Assembly (NCBI GenBank): GCA_964536835.1 | Contig: CAZIAZ010000018.1 | Coordinates: 1 to 48,524 of the forward strand | Reading direction: 5' to 3' | Source: DAONFI01 sp035403485 | GTDB lineage: Bacteria; Planctomycetota; Phycisphaerae; SM23-33 | Length of the DNA: 48,524 nt | Shown here: positions 32,317 through 40,169 of the stretch, one piece after another | How positions within the stretch are numbered: the first letter of the stretch is position 1 | How the letters are laid out: the number at the start of each line of letters is the position of its first letter | The notes under the pieces: model-generated | The model's database searches: none | Seen by the model: the letters and a program-made list of their open reading frames with translations, nothing else | Told to the model about the DNA's origin: nothing | Made by a program: the position numbers and the translations under genes

Positions 32317-32356
32317 AAAAAAAGCCCGACAACATAAAAATGCGTCGGGCTTTTTT
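32317..32356 (+). terminator. Intrinsic terminator of the symporter gene
   Basis: Stem gcccgac (32324-32330) / gtcgggc (32344-32350) with a 13-base loop, an A-run before and seven T after. It begins 19 bases after the symporter stop and ends the iorAB-to-symporter block. Confidence 0.85.
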
Positions 32357-32382
32357 ATTACATACCGTCAAAAAGGGTTTTT

Positions 32383-32543
32383 TAGAGCATGTTAAATTTG
32401 AAATTGCGCCTTGTTGCGTCGTTGAGGACGAGGCTGGCAAGGAAGGCGAAGCAGGCAACCTTATATGGTTTCCGATGCAGCCTGACGTAGCCAGCCGACG
32501 CCGCAAACAGCAACAAGCGCAAAGTCAAGTTTAATATGCTCTA
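32383..32543 (-). mobile_element. 161-bp MITE-like element, copy 2 (inverted)
   Basis: Reverse-complement, base-for-base identical copy of 14951-15111 as read by eye. It starts with TAGAGCATG and ends with ATGCTCTA. It lies 26 bases beyond a terminator; in both copies the same end faces the terminator hairpin, in line with insertion at TA within A/T-rich sequence. Confidence 0.8.
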
Positions 32544-32652
32544 GCGATTCTTGAAAATAACGCAAGATGAAAACTCGCAACAAATCCTGATAATAAAAGT
32601 CACATCCATCAGACAGAACATCGCAAGACTTTCAAGAACCGCCCAAATAATA

Positions 32653-34188
32653 TCACAATTCAAAATCATCCGTCTCATAGCCTATGAATGCAGGAACAAA
32701 TTCCTGCGGATTTTCAAACGGCGGCAGAGGCATTGACATTTCAGGATTGAAAAATCCCGGCCGTTGCGGGCCGAAATTCTCAAAGACAACGTCGGGGCCT
32801 TGCGGCTCATCGCCTATAAGAAACGCAACCACGCAAAATTCGTCGTCATCGTTCGACATGGATGTCTTTTTTTGAGGCTGCTTTGCGGCTTTGCGCTGTT
32901 CGTCGAGCGTTTTGCGCTGCTCATCGGTCAGGACTTCCTTTTCAATCTTTTCGCGGGCAGCTTTCATTATTTTGCGTTTTTCTTCGGGAGTCGAGGCAGA
33001 CTTGGCATTCTCGCGTGCCTCGTCAAGAATTTTTTTTGCCAAAACTTTCTGGTCATCGGTCAAGACAGTCATAAGCATGTCGGCATGCTTGCGATTTCCA
33101 TCGCGCATTGCCCTGCGGTTATCGCAGCCTGGCATCCGGTCGCACATCGGCGCGGCTGGGCAGCCGGCCGGCATGGGGCCACGACGCATCATCATGCCTC
33201 TTTCATCACCGCGAGGCCCGAATTGATTCATTTGCCGCTGCCGGAACTGTTCCATTTTTTCCAGTAATGCCTTTCGCTGTTCATCATTCAACACTTCGTT
33301 GTTAATTTTTTTGCGAGCGGCTTTCATGATTTCAGCAGCCTGCCTGTGTGCGTCTTCCATGATTTTTTTAGCCTGTTCCATCTGTTCAGGCGTGGCGATG
33401 CCCTCAAGCGGGTTCATCGCCGCCAGGTACTCCCCCGGCCGCGACTGGCCTTTCTCGGGTTTCATTTTTTCGAGCTTGGCTTTCTGCTCGTCAGTCAGAA
33501 CTTCGTCGTTAATCTTCTTGCGGGCGGATTCCATGATTTCACGTTTTTCTTCAGAATTTTCGGCAGCATCGGCTTTGGTGCGTGCTTCTTCCATAATAGC
33601 CTTTATTTTGGCTTTCTGGTCGTCAGTCAGACCAAGCTGTTCAAGCATGCCGCCGCGGTCGCCTTTATCCCGTTCGCCACGCATATGACGATTATCCATC
33701 TTACTCTTAAAGAACTCTTTGGCTTTTGTCATCTGGGTATCATCAAGAACAGCCGACAAATCTTTAATAAACTGTTCATGAATTTTTTTGCCTTCTTCGC
33801 CAAGAGCTTTCATCTGTTCTTTAGCCTTGGAAATGGCGTCCTTATCCTTCGATTCGCGAGCTTCCTGCATAGATTTGCGGGCAGCCTGGAATTTTTCCTT
33901 GTTGGCTTCACGCCATGATTTCATCTTTTCCATCTGGGTGCGGAAAACGGCTTTGAGTTTTTCAATCTGTTCTTCGGTAGCGTTGACGGCTTTGTAAAAT
34001 TCCGATTCCATTCCGCCTTCGCATGCCTGCGGTTCACACGGACCATCAGGGCCGCCATCCGGAGGTGTCATCTGAGGCCTGCCGCCAGGGCCGCCTGAAC
34101 CATCAGGGCCGCCAGCCGGCTGAGCCATCGCAAAACCGCACATCACAGACAAAACAGACACAGCGAAAATTGCTTTTAATTTTGACAT
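32653..34188 (-). CDS. Secreted Spy/LTXXQ-like repeat protein
   Basis: This 511-residue protein has a signal peptide (about 1-22), a Gly/Pro/Asp-rich start, then repeats of a charged helical unit. The units lie at about residues 187-241, 266-311 and 376-430, and a divergent one at 70-160. Each begins near LTDDQK or a variant and ends near a KxxExVLTDEQR hinge. The spacing and the LTxxQ-like motif resemble the Spy/CpxP periplasmic chaperone family, here tandemly duplicated. Between units two and three is a Met- and Cys-rich segment (MMMRRGPMPAGCP, CDRMPGCDN) that could bind metal. The C-terminus is acidic and proline-rich. AAGGAG stands 7 bases before ATG 34188. It is the only gene between the second MITE and the Mla operon. 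Confidence 0.75.
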   Translation of the reverse strand: MSKLKAIFAVSVLSVMCGFAMAQPAGGPDGSGGPGGRPQMTPPDGGPDGPCEPQACEGGMESEFYKAVNATEEQIEKLKAVFRTQMEKMKSWREANKEKFQAARKSMQEARESKDKDAISKAKEQMKALGEEGKKIHEQFIKDLSAVLDDTQMTKAKEFFKSKMDNRHMRGERDKGDRGGMLEQLGLTDDQKAKIKAIMEEARTKADAAENSEEKREIMESARKKINDEVLTDEQKAKLEKMKPEKGQSRPGEYLAAMNPLEGIATPEQMEQAKKIMEDAHRQAAEIMKAARKKINNEVLNDEQRKALLEKMEQFRQRQMNQFGPRGDERGMMMRRGPMPAGCPAAPMCDRMPGCDNRRAMRDGNRKHADMLMTVLTDDQKVLAKKILDEARENAKSASTPEEKRKIMKAAREKIEKEVLTDEQRKTLDEQRKAAKQPQKKTSMSNDDDEFCVVAFLIGDEPQGPDVVFENFGPQRPGFFNPEMSMPLPPFENPQEFVPAFIGYETDDFEL

Positions 34189-34249
34189 TTCAATACTCCT
34201 TACTTTTGTTATGTTACTGACAGGATTAACGAAAAATCATCAAAATTAT

Positions 34250-34300
34250 TGCTTTTAAAATGAAAATCCGGAAAAGTCTGCTGATACTTCTCCGGATTAG
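34250..34300 (-). terminator. Probable terminator of the Mla operon
   Basis: aatccggaaaagt and its near-complement acttctccggatt (34265-34298, 12 of 13 pairs) make a strong hairpin. On the minus strand a T-rich stretch (TTTTCATTTT) follows. It lies about 100 bases beyond the mlaD stop. Confidence 0.55.
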
Positions 34301-34396
34301 GGTAGTTCTCAAAATTCAATCAGACAAACTGTTATATTCAAAAAAAATATTCAGATAGCTGTTATTCCTTTTAAGGCCTCTTGTTGCATTTAGAAC

Positions 34397-35209
34397 CTAT
34401 TCGACTTCTTTCCAGAAAACCTGTTCCATGCCCTGGAATTTTTCGAACGTTTTCTGAAGTTCTTCCTGCATGAGTTTTATCTTTTCCTTAGCCTGCGGGT
34501 CTTCCGAATCCAACTGTTCGAGAGCCTTGAGTTTGGTGGCAACAATATTCAGCCGCGTGGCTGCATCGTCAAAACTGCGAGCCGCGTCGTAAATGTTGGT
34601 ATATTTCAGGGTTTTGTCGTCAGGCTTGTAAAGCAGCTTCCACGGGTTGCGACGTATTTCCTTGCTGGCGGCATTGAGGTTAGCCGATACGGAAACCATG
34701 TTGTCGATAAGTTCATTTATGTTTTCACTGTTCGTGACTACGAGCTGCTTGAGGTTTTCCGTTATGACGGCAAAATTGTTCATTATTTCGCTCATGCCGC
34801 CGGAGATGGATATCGGTTTGTTCCAGCCGGCTGGGCCGGAATTCCTAGTGCCGAAATCCGTTATCATGATGCTGCTGCCGCCAAGAAGGCCGGACACCAC
34901 ACGCGCCTGCGCATCGGCATAGACGGCGTAGCCGGGCTGGGTTATGACGGCACTGTAAATCACCCGCTTGTTTGAAGCATCGTAGCTGATGTAGTTAACC
35001 TTGCCGATTTTGAGGTCGCCGACGACAATCGGACTGTCGTTGATTATGCCCTGCGGGCCATTGGTAAGGTCGGAATAAAACGTCGCAACGCCGACATTTT
35101 TGGACAGCAGGTCGGCAGAACCAACCCACAGAACAACTCCGAACAATATCGCGCTTGCCAGTATTACAAAAATACCCGCACTGAATTCGTCATATTTTTT
35201 TCTAGGCAT
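34397..35209 (-). CDS. mlaD: MCE-domain (MlaD-like) lipid-transport protein
   Basis: In Mla systems the MCE protein is anchored in the inner membrane and forms a hexamer that passes phospholipids between membranes. This 270-residue protein has one N-terminal helix (about 10-29, IFVILASAILFGVVLWVG) and one MCE domain (about 36-115; GPQGIINDSPIVVGDLKIGKV, then SGLLGGSSIMITDF). A helical, coiled-coil-prone C-terminus (about 150-270, including the NSENINELIDNM stretch) follows; this resembles YrbD-type proteins. It is the last gene of the operon, 40 bases after mlaF. Confidence 0.9.
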   Translation of the reverse strand: MPRKKYDEFSAGIFVILASAILFGVVLWVGSADLLSKNVGVATFYSDLTNGPQGIINDSPIVVGDLKIGKVNYISYDASNKRVIYSAVITQPGYAVYADAQARVVSGLLGGSSIMITDFGTRNSGPAGWNKPISISGGMSEIMNNFAVITENLKQLVVTNSENINELIDNMVSVSANLNAASKEIRRNPWKLLYKPDDKTLKYTNIYDAARSFDDAATRLNIVATKLKALEQLDSEDPQAKEKIKLMQEELQKTFEKFQGMEQVFWKEVE

Positions 35210-35249
35210 TATCCTGTCCCTTATAATGTCCGCTCAATTATTTTCTAAA

Positions 35250-36128
35250 TCATCGCCAGTCGCCGGCAAACTGGAGGATGTCTTCTTCATATCCGCTCGA
35301 CTGCCGGCGTCTGGTTATTGGGCCTTCACAATCGCCGCGAAGGAACTGCCGTATCAGGTCAGTCGTTTCATCGCCGGTAGGCTCGCCGTCACGTATCTTC
35401 TCGAACGCCTGCCGGGTGTCGTTCATCAACACTTTGCCCTTGTCAAGCATTATCATACGGTCGGCGATGCGGAACGCCGAATCCATCTCATGCGTCACCA
35501 CCACGCTTGCCACGCCGAGTTTCTGCGCCATATCCATCATCAGCACGTCAATCTCAGCCGACGTGACAGGGTCAAGTCCGGCTGAGGGTTCATCGTAAAA
35601 AAGCACTTCAGGGTCAAGCGCCGTCGCGCGAGCCAGGCCGGCACGTTTCTTCATGCCGCCGGAAATCTCAGCCGGCATAAGATACTCAGCCTGACGCAAT
35701 CCTACCTGTTCAAGTTTTATCTTGACCATTATTTCTATGGTTTCTTCGTCAAGGTCTGTATGCTCTCGCAACGGCAGTGCGACGTTTTCGCCGATAGTCA
35801 TGGAATTGAACAATGCGCCGGACTGAAACAGTATGCCGAAGCGTTTGCAGGCGTCGTCGAATTCATCGTCGTTCATATCGCCGAGTTTTTGTCCGAAAAG
35901 TTCCACGTAACCTTCGTCCGGCTGACTTGCGCCTATTATCTGCCGCAGCAGCGTACTTTTGCCGCAGCCGCTGCCGCCCATTATCACCAGCATCTCGCCA
36001 GGATATACGTCCAGATTCACACCGTCTAGCACAGCTCTGCCGTCGAACCTCTTTACGAGGTCTCGCACTGTTATGACCGGCGGAACCGGATTCTGCTGAA
36101 CCGGCATGTTTTCAGAGTTTGAAGACAT
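35250..36128 (-). CDS. mlaF: Mla-type ABC transporter ATP-binding protein
   Basis: This is the ATPase driving MlaE-type lipid transport across the cytoplasmic membrane. The 292-residue protein has Walker A GGSGCGKST (Lys57), the signature SGGMK (156-160) followed by KRAGLARA, which is typical of the MlaF branch, and Walker B LFYDE (176-180). A C-terminal tail of about 40 residues with several acidic and basic groups follows. ATG 36128 overlaps mlaE by 17 bases, so it is translationally coupled; a second ATG seven codons in is possible. In E. coli this protein binds the STAS protein MlaB; here a STAS protein is encoded just upstream of mlaE. Confidence 0.93.
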   Translation of the reverse strand: MSSNSENMPVQQNPVPPVITVRDLVKRFDGRAVLDGVNLDVYPGEMLVIMGGSGCGKSTLLRQIIGASQPDEGYVELFGQKLGDMNDDEFDDACKRFGILFQSGALFNSMTIGENVALPLREHTDLDEETIEIMVKIKLEQVGLRQAEYLMPAEISGGMKKRAGLARATALDPEVLFYDEPSAGLDPVTSAEIDVLMMDMAQKLGVASVVVTHEMDSAFRIADRMIMLDKGKVLMNDTRQAFEKIRDGEPTGDETTDLIRQFLRGDCEGPITRRRQSSGYEEDILQFAGDWR

Positions 36129-36942
36129 AAAATATCACCGTACATACGCCAGCCGCTGCGACAATGGCCACAATCGAATTGACCACGGTCATGGTGGTGG
36201 CTTTGCCGACACCCTCGGCTCCGCCGTGCACAAGAAGGCCTTCCCGGCAGGCAATGAGGCTTATGAGTATGCCGAACACGCCAGCCTGTATCATGCCGGT
36301 CCAGAAATCCTTGTATTCGAGCATCCGCCGCATCAACTGCCAATATTCGGAATAAACCGTCGGCCCAAGCACCAGCCTGGCTGTCACGTAACCGCCCAAC
36401 GCTATCATCAGGTCGGCAATGGGCGTAAGCAGAAGCATCGCCAGAAACGTGGCTATCAGCCGGGGAACTACCAAAAATCGCACAGGATTCAGGGCCATCG
36501 CTTCCATCGCTTCTATTTCTTCGGAAACGACCATAGTGCCGATTTCGGCGGCAATCGACGCGCCGGCAAAGCCGCTGAGCACCACGGCTGTAATTATCGG
36601 GCCAAGCATCCTGAACCCGCCTATCCCGATAATGGACGCTATCTGGGATTCCTGGCCGAAATCCTTCAGCGTCGGCTCAAGCTGGAGTGCCAGTATTACC
36701 CCGATGAATATCTGTACGAGACAGACTATCCCAAGACTCCTGATGGCTATTCGCACGACTTGCCGGGCCAGCGCAGCAACGTCCACGTGATATTTTCTGG
36801 AAAACGCGCTCATCAGTATGACGTACATCGCACCCATGAACAGCACGCTCATGCCGCCGACGAAACCTATCAGCCGCAACGTCCTGGCGCCTATGAGCCG
36901 CACAACGGAAAATCGGCTTAATTTCGGGTTCTCATCGCTCAT
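36112..36942 (-). CDS. mlaE: MlaE-type ABC permease
   Basis: This 276-residue protein is the inner-membrane permease of a phospholipid (Mla) or related transporter. It has about five or six helices with the family sequence VQIFIGVILALQLEPTLKDFGQES, the highly conserved GFAGASIAAEIGTMVVSEEIEAMEAM, and VPRLIATFLAMLLLTPIADLMIALGG. An N-terminal amphipathic part precedes the first helix. Its start is three bases after the STAS gene stop, and its end overlaps mlaF. Mla-type operons usually include MlaC and an outer-membrane MlaA; neither is in the window. Confidence 0.92.
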   Translation of the reverse strand: MSDENPKLSRFSVVRLIGARTLRLIGFVGGMSVLFMGAMYVILMSAFSRKYHVDVAALARQVVRIAIRSLGIVCLVQIFIGVILALQLEPTLKDFGQESQIASIIGIGGFRMLGPIITAVVLSGFAGASIAAEIGTMVVSEEIEAMEAMALNPVRFLVVPRLIATFLAMLLLTPIADLMIALGGYVTARLVLGPTVYSEYWQLMRRMLEYKDFWTGMIQAGVFGILISLIACREGLLVHGGAEGVGKATTMTVVNSIVAIVAAAGVCTVIFYVFKL

Positions 36943-36945
36943 GGA

Positions 36946-37281
36946 TTATCCCATCGCCTCTTCCTGCGTATTACAGATATTGAATACCGTCGTCAGACGC
37001 GTGATATCGAAGACGGCTTTGACCCGCTTGCTAAGGCCAAAGAGACGCAAATCGATTTTACTCTTGCGCGAAGTGCTGAGCAGTTTAACCAGCGACGCTA
37101 CGCCGGATGAGTCCATGTACGGCACAGCGGTGAGATTGACGATTATCCGTTCGGGTTTGTTTTTCAAAATCTCCTGAAAACCCTTCTGCAGTTCGGCACT
37201 GGTGTGCATGTCGATATCGCCGCCAACAACAACCAGAACCGTTTTGTCCTGCCAGTCTGTCTGTTTTATCACGCCGCTCAT
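36946..37281 (-). CDS. STAS-domain anti-sigma-factor-antagonist-like protein (possible MlaB role)
   Basis: This single STAS domain of 111 residues resembles SpoIIAA/RsbV and also the MlaB-type proteins. The phosphorylation motif MDSSGV is complete: Ser58 sits at the same place and number as in B. subtilis SpoIIAA. The rest has the usual NPERIIVNLTAV-like beta strand and KSKIDLRLFGLSKRVKAVFD end. It starts overlapping the kinase gene by one base (37281) and ends three bases before mlaE, so it is coupled on both sides. It could bind MlaF as MlaB does, or an unlinked sigma factor's anti-sigma. Confidence 0.9.
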   Translation of the reverse strand: MSGVIKQTDWQDKTVLVVVGGDIDMHTSAELQKGFQEILKNKPERIIVNLTAVPYMDSSGVASLVKLLSTSRKSKIDLRLFGLSKRVKAVFDITRLTTVFNICNTQEEAMG

Positions 37282-37718
37282 TATTTGTTTCCCATATGTC
37301 GTTTAACACATTTTTTCATGACCAGAAGCGTGCCGCCGTTTTTCTGCGGCAGAAATTTCACGCAATCCATACACTCGTGCATGATGTGAACGCCCAGCCC
37401 GCCAGGCCGCACATCGCCCAGGTCACGGGAATGAATTTTACCAACCGGCACCTGAATGCCGTAGTCCCGTATTTCGACGCATATTGTTTCGCCGTCGTCA
37501 ATAAGCGATATTTCAATGGGCCTGTCAGTCCTGCCCTCATAGGCATGACGAATCACATTGGTAAGCGCCTCATCCATCGAGAGGACTATTTCGCCGGCTT
37601 CTTCGTCGCCAAGGCCAACCCTGGCGACGAAATCGTCAATTTTTCGTCGCACTTCGCCCAATGCCGCAGGGTCGGATTTTATGCATATTTCGAGCTTATT
37701 GTTTTTTTCCGGACTCAT
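37281..37718 (-). CDS. RsbW/SpoIIAB-like serine protein kinase
   Basis: These GHKL-fold kinases phosphorylate STAS-domain partners on serine, and many also bind sigma factors. The 145-residue protein has an N-box with Glu50 and Asn54 (MDEALTNVIRHAY), a G1 box with Asp85 (IEIRDYGIQV) and a G2 box RPGGLGVHIM. All the ATP-binding parts are present, so it should be active. Its C-terminus is slightly longer than in RsbW. It overlaps the STAS gene by one base and is preceded by the lipoprotein gene. No sigma factor is in the operon. Confidence 0.9.
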   Translation of the reverse strand: MSPEKNNKLEICIKSDPAALGEVRRKIDDFVARVGLGDEEAGEIVLSMDEALTNVIRHAYEGRTDRPIEISLIDDGETICVEIRDYGIQVPVGKIHSRDLGDVRPGGLGVHIMHECMDCVKFLPQKNGGTLLVMKKCVKRHMGNK

Positions 37719-37726
37719 TTCAGTTT

Positions 37727-38161
37727 TTAGCCGGCGACGGCGCCTTTTTCAGCCTTGAACAACGAATCAAGTTTCTGCCAGTCATTCTGACGGCCATCGC
37801 CGCAATTTTTCGCAACCCATTCACGCCACCGCTCAACCGCCGCGCGACGCTCGGTACGGGTAAAATAAAACCGCCAGCCAAGTTCGTCGTAAGTCTTTTC
37901 GCCGACGATTCGCTTGAGAGCCATGCCAGCAAACATGCGAACGTCGGATTCATTGTCGTCGAGACACTCTACGAGAAGTGGAATTGCCTTTTTATCGCGG
38001 TTTTTGCCGGCATCAACGGCGGACTGTATGCGGACGGCCGGGTCTTCCGACTGCAAGCCGGCGTAAACGCTCCCTCCTGTCGGCATACTAGCTATGCAGC
38101 CCGTAAACAGAAAAACGGGTATCAACGCTATGCCAAGCAGAACTATCAATCGCGATATCAT
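37727..38161 (-). CDS. HEAT-repeat lipoprotein
   Basis: This 144-residue protein begins with a lipoprotein signal: hydrophobic helix ISRLIVLLGIALIPVFLF and lipobox FTGC, so the mature N-terminus is the cysteine at about residue 21. The rest has two or so HEAT-like repeats (DPAVRIQSAVDAGKNRDKKAI, ESDVRMFAGMALKRIVG) and a C-terminal part with several aromatics (GWRFYFTRTERRAAVERW). GGAGG 10 bases upstream supports ATG 38161; 14 further codons are open upstream. It is the first gene of the operon that leads to mlaE-F-D, eight bases before the kinase. An envelope sensor role is possible but unproven. Confidence 0.8.
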   Translation of the reverse strand: MISRLIVLLGIALIPVFLFTGCIASMPTGGSVYAGLQSEDPAVRIQSAVDAGKNRDKKAIPLLVECLDDNESDVRMFAGMALKRIVGEKTYDELGWRFYFTRTERRAAVERWREWVAKNCGDGRQNDWQKLDSLFKAEKGAVAG

Positions 38162-38173
38162 ACCCAAAAAGCC

Positions 38174-38186
38174 TCCGAGTTCCTCG
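38174..38186 (-). promoter_or_regulatory. Small hairpin overlapping the ribosome-binding site
   Basis: CCGAG GAA CTCGG (minus strand) forms a 5-bp stem whose 3' arm runs into the GGAGG ribosome-binding site of the lipoprotein gene. It could lower translation of the first operon gene. The stem is short, so the effect may be small. Confidence 0.3.
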
Positions 38187-38211
38187 GTTAACAATCCAGC
38201 CATTCTGCGAT

Positions 38212-38240
38212 ATTATATGCCACACAAAAACGACTTACAA
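38212..38240 (-). promoter_or_regulatory. Sigma-70-type promoter of the lipoprotein-kinase-STAS-Mla operon
   Basis: TATAAT (minus strand, 38212-38217) with TTGTAA (38235-38240) at the ideal 17-base spacing. The start would lie about 44 bases before ATG 38161. It is the clearest promoter in the window and places the kinase and STAS genes on the same transcript as mlaE, mlaF and mlaD. Confidence 0.65.
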
Positions 38241-38266
38241 CATTTTGGCGGCTATTTTGGCATTTT

Positions 38267-38743
38267 TTACAGTTTTTCCATCAGAACCGTCGCCAGAACA
38301 GCGACACCCTCGCAACGGCCAATAAAGCCCATGTGCTCATTGGTCTTGGCCTTTATGCTCACAAAATCCTGCTCCAGATACGTCATATAGGCGATATTTT
38401 CTATCATCTGCCGTTTATGCGGCAGAATCTGGGGTTTTTGGGCAATTATTGTGATATCGATATTGACAGGAACGAACCCCCTGTCCTGCGCCAGCTTGAC
38501 AACATGGCCAAGCAGTATGGAACTGTCGGCGTTTTTCCACCGCTTATCGGTATCGGGGAAATGTTCACCGATATCGCCCAGCGCCAACGCTCCAAGCATG
38601 GCGTCAGCCAGCGCATGAAGAACCACATCGCCGTCGCTGTGGGCACGAAATGAATATTCACAGGGAATCCTCACCCCGCCGAGCATTACGCCGTCGCCGG
38701 AAATAAAAGCATGCGAATCGTATCCTAATCCCGTACGCAACAT
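38267..38743 (-). CDS. ispF: 2-C-methyl-D-erythritol 2,4-cyclodiphosphate synthase
   Basis: IspF makes the cyclic diphosphate in the methylerythritol phosphate route to isoprenoids. The 158-residue protein has the usual length and metal ligands Asp9, His11 and His43 (GYDSHAF; SDGDVVLHALADAML), the FPDTD loop, and the C-terminal TNEHMGFIGRCEGVAVLA end. The ribosome-binding site is weak (AGAAAG). No ispD is next to it, although the two are often adjacent or fused. It is separated from the operon downstream by a promoter. Confidence 0.96.
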   Translation of the reverse strand: MLRTGLGYDSHAFISGDGVMLGGVRIPCEYSFRAHSDGDVVLHALADAMLGALALGDIGEHFPDTDKRWKNADSSILLGHVVKLAQDRGFVPVNIDITIIAQKPQILPHKRQMIENIAYMTYLEQDFVSIKAKTNEHMGFIGRCEGVAVLATVLMEKL

Positions 38744-39128
38744 TTTTAAAACTTTCTGCTTTCTTCGTCTTTCACACTTTTTAAATTTTAAAATTTTTAA
38801 TTTTTTAAAAAAATTCAGAACTGGCGGCGGTTGTTTTCACTAGAGCAGCCTTTATAGAAGGTTAACTAATCTTTACGCAACAGACAAGCATTATTGCAAA
38901 TTCCGGCCAAAGAAACTACAATGCCCAAACCCGGTCAACCCAGCCGGATAACTGGAATAAACTGGACACAAAGCTTCAAGTTACAAGAACCAACTTACAG
39001 GCAACTTTAAAGAATCAATTTTCAAGGGTATCGCCAATCAGATATTTGAAAGTTAAAAGTTAAAAGTTAAAAAGACCTGCTTGATTCTTGTTCCTTTATT
39101 TTTGAAATTTTTAAGCATGGAGTTTTTC
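38744..39128. other. Intergenic region between ispF and manA
   Basis: This 385-bp region separates divergent genes. It is A/T-rich at the ispF end (including the 16-base motif attttttaaaaaaatt at 38800-38815, also found at 15127 and 24892). It has a 7-base tandem (39052-39072) near the other end. No convincing protein or RNA is visible. Confidence 0.5.
39052..39072. repeat. Short tandem repeat (gttaaaa, three copies)
   Basis: Three exact copies of gttaaaa about 57 bases upstream of the manA start. It could alter promoter spacing by copy-number change, but no promoter is evident across it. Confidence 0.6.
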
Positions 39129-40085
39129 ATGGATGTATATCCTTTAAAATTCAACCCCATATACAAGGAAAAGATATGGGGCGGCCGCAGTTTCGAGCGA
39201 CTGTTTCACAGAGAACTGCCGCCAGATACAAATATCGGTGAAAGCTGGGAGTTAGCCGATTTGCCAGAAGGCGTAAGCATAGTATCCAACGGAGAATACG
39301 CCGGCAGAACGCTGAGCGACATAACCGTTTCGCTGGGCGAAAAACTGCTGGGCCAAACCCCCGCAATGCCGGATGGCCGTTTTCCCCTTTTGCTGAAATT
39401 CCTTGACGCAGAAGACATACTTTCACTTCAGGTTCATCCCGATAAAACCGCCGTGGCCCAAATCGGCGGCAAAGCCGCACTCAAAACCGAATGCTGGTAC
39501 ATCGTCGAGAGTCGCGAGGGTTATATTTATCGCGGCATTATTCCGGGCACTACGCCGGCAGAATTCAAGCAGGCTATCGAAACCGACCAAGCCGAAAAAT
39601 ACGTCAAGCGATACGATTGCAGAAAAGGCGACTTTTACCACCTGCCCGCCGGCACGGTTCACGCCGTCGGCCCCGGCCTCGTGATAGCGGAAGTACAAAC
39701 CCCGTCCGATACGACATATCGCGTAACCGACTGGGGCCGCGGCAGAGAAATACACGTCGAACGTTCGATGCAGTGCATACATTTCGCACCGACGCCGGAT
39801 AACGCCCCAGGCGCAGCCGGCGATACGCTGTGGGTAACGGACTATTTCACTGTCTCGCACCGCGTGACGAAGGCTGGCCAGCCGTTCACGCTGCCAACCG
39901 GCGTATGCAGCGCCATGATGTTTTTCGGAGGCGATGCCGAAATAAACCATGCCGGCGATGCCGAACCGACGACGCAGGTAACCGCCGGCAATACCATACT
40001 TCTGCCTGCGACACTTGAAGAGCCTGTCCTTCAGGCAAAAACAGACGCCGACTGGCTGGAAATCACCCTGCCGGCACGACAATGA
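39129..40085 (+). CDS. manA: Mannose-6-phosphate isomerase, class I
   Basis: This cytoplasmic zinc enzyme interconverts mannose-6-phosphate and fructose-6-phosphate. The 318-residue protein resembles the short B. subtilis ManA/Pmi type. It starts MDVYPLKFNPIYKEKIWGGR and has the metal site parts LSLQVHPDK (Gln and His), KTECWYI (Glu) and PAGTVHAVG (His). GGAG is 6 bases before ATG 39129; in-frame ATGs upstream are less likely. The C-terminal cupin part follows. It feeds mannose derivatives for glycans or catabolism, and rhamnulokinase lies nearby. Confidence 0.94.
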   Translation: MDVYPLKFNPIYKEKIWGGRSFERLFHRELPPDTNIGESWELADLPEGVSIVSNGEYAGRTLSDITVSLGEKLLGQTPAMPDGRFPLLLKFLDAEDILSLQVHPDKTAVAQIGGKAALKTECWYIVESREGYIYRGIIPGTTPAEFKQAIETDQAEKYVKRYDCRKGDFYHLPAGTVHAVGPGLVIAEVQTPSDTTYRVTDWGRGREIHVERSMQCIHFAPTPDNAPGAAGDTLWVTDYFTVSHRVTKAGQPFTLPTGVCSAMMFFGGDAEINHAGDAEPTTQVTAGNTILLPATLEEPVLQAKTDADWLEITLPARQ

Positions 40086-40116
40086 TTCTGACAACCGAGC
40101 CTTATAAATATTATGT

Positions 40117-40141
40117 TACGGGTTTTAACCCGTAGAGATTC
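40117..40141. repeat. Palindromic intergenic motif, copy 3 (inverted)
   Basis: tacgggtt/aacccgta arms around tt (40117-40134), followed by gagattc. It is the reverse complement of the type at 14908-14934 and 30415-30438. It lies 32 bases after manA, upstream of rluB. Confidence 0.6.
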
Positions 40142-40169
40142 ACTTTTTTTAGAAGCAGATTTTCAAAAA

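Noticed and set aside
32549..32636. ttcttgaaa and tttcaagaa as a terminator for the Spy-like gene
   Set aside because: Arms are only nine bases and about 70 bases apart without a T-run; likely chance.
36946..37718. STAS and kinase genes as an ordinary RsbV/RsbW sigma-control pair
   Set aside because: Not fully excluded, but no sigma factor or phosphatase is in the operon and the pair is coupled to mlaE-F-D, so the transporter link is preferred.
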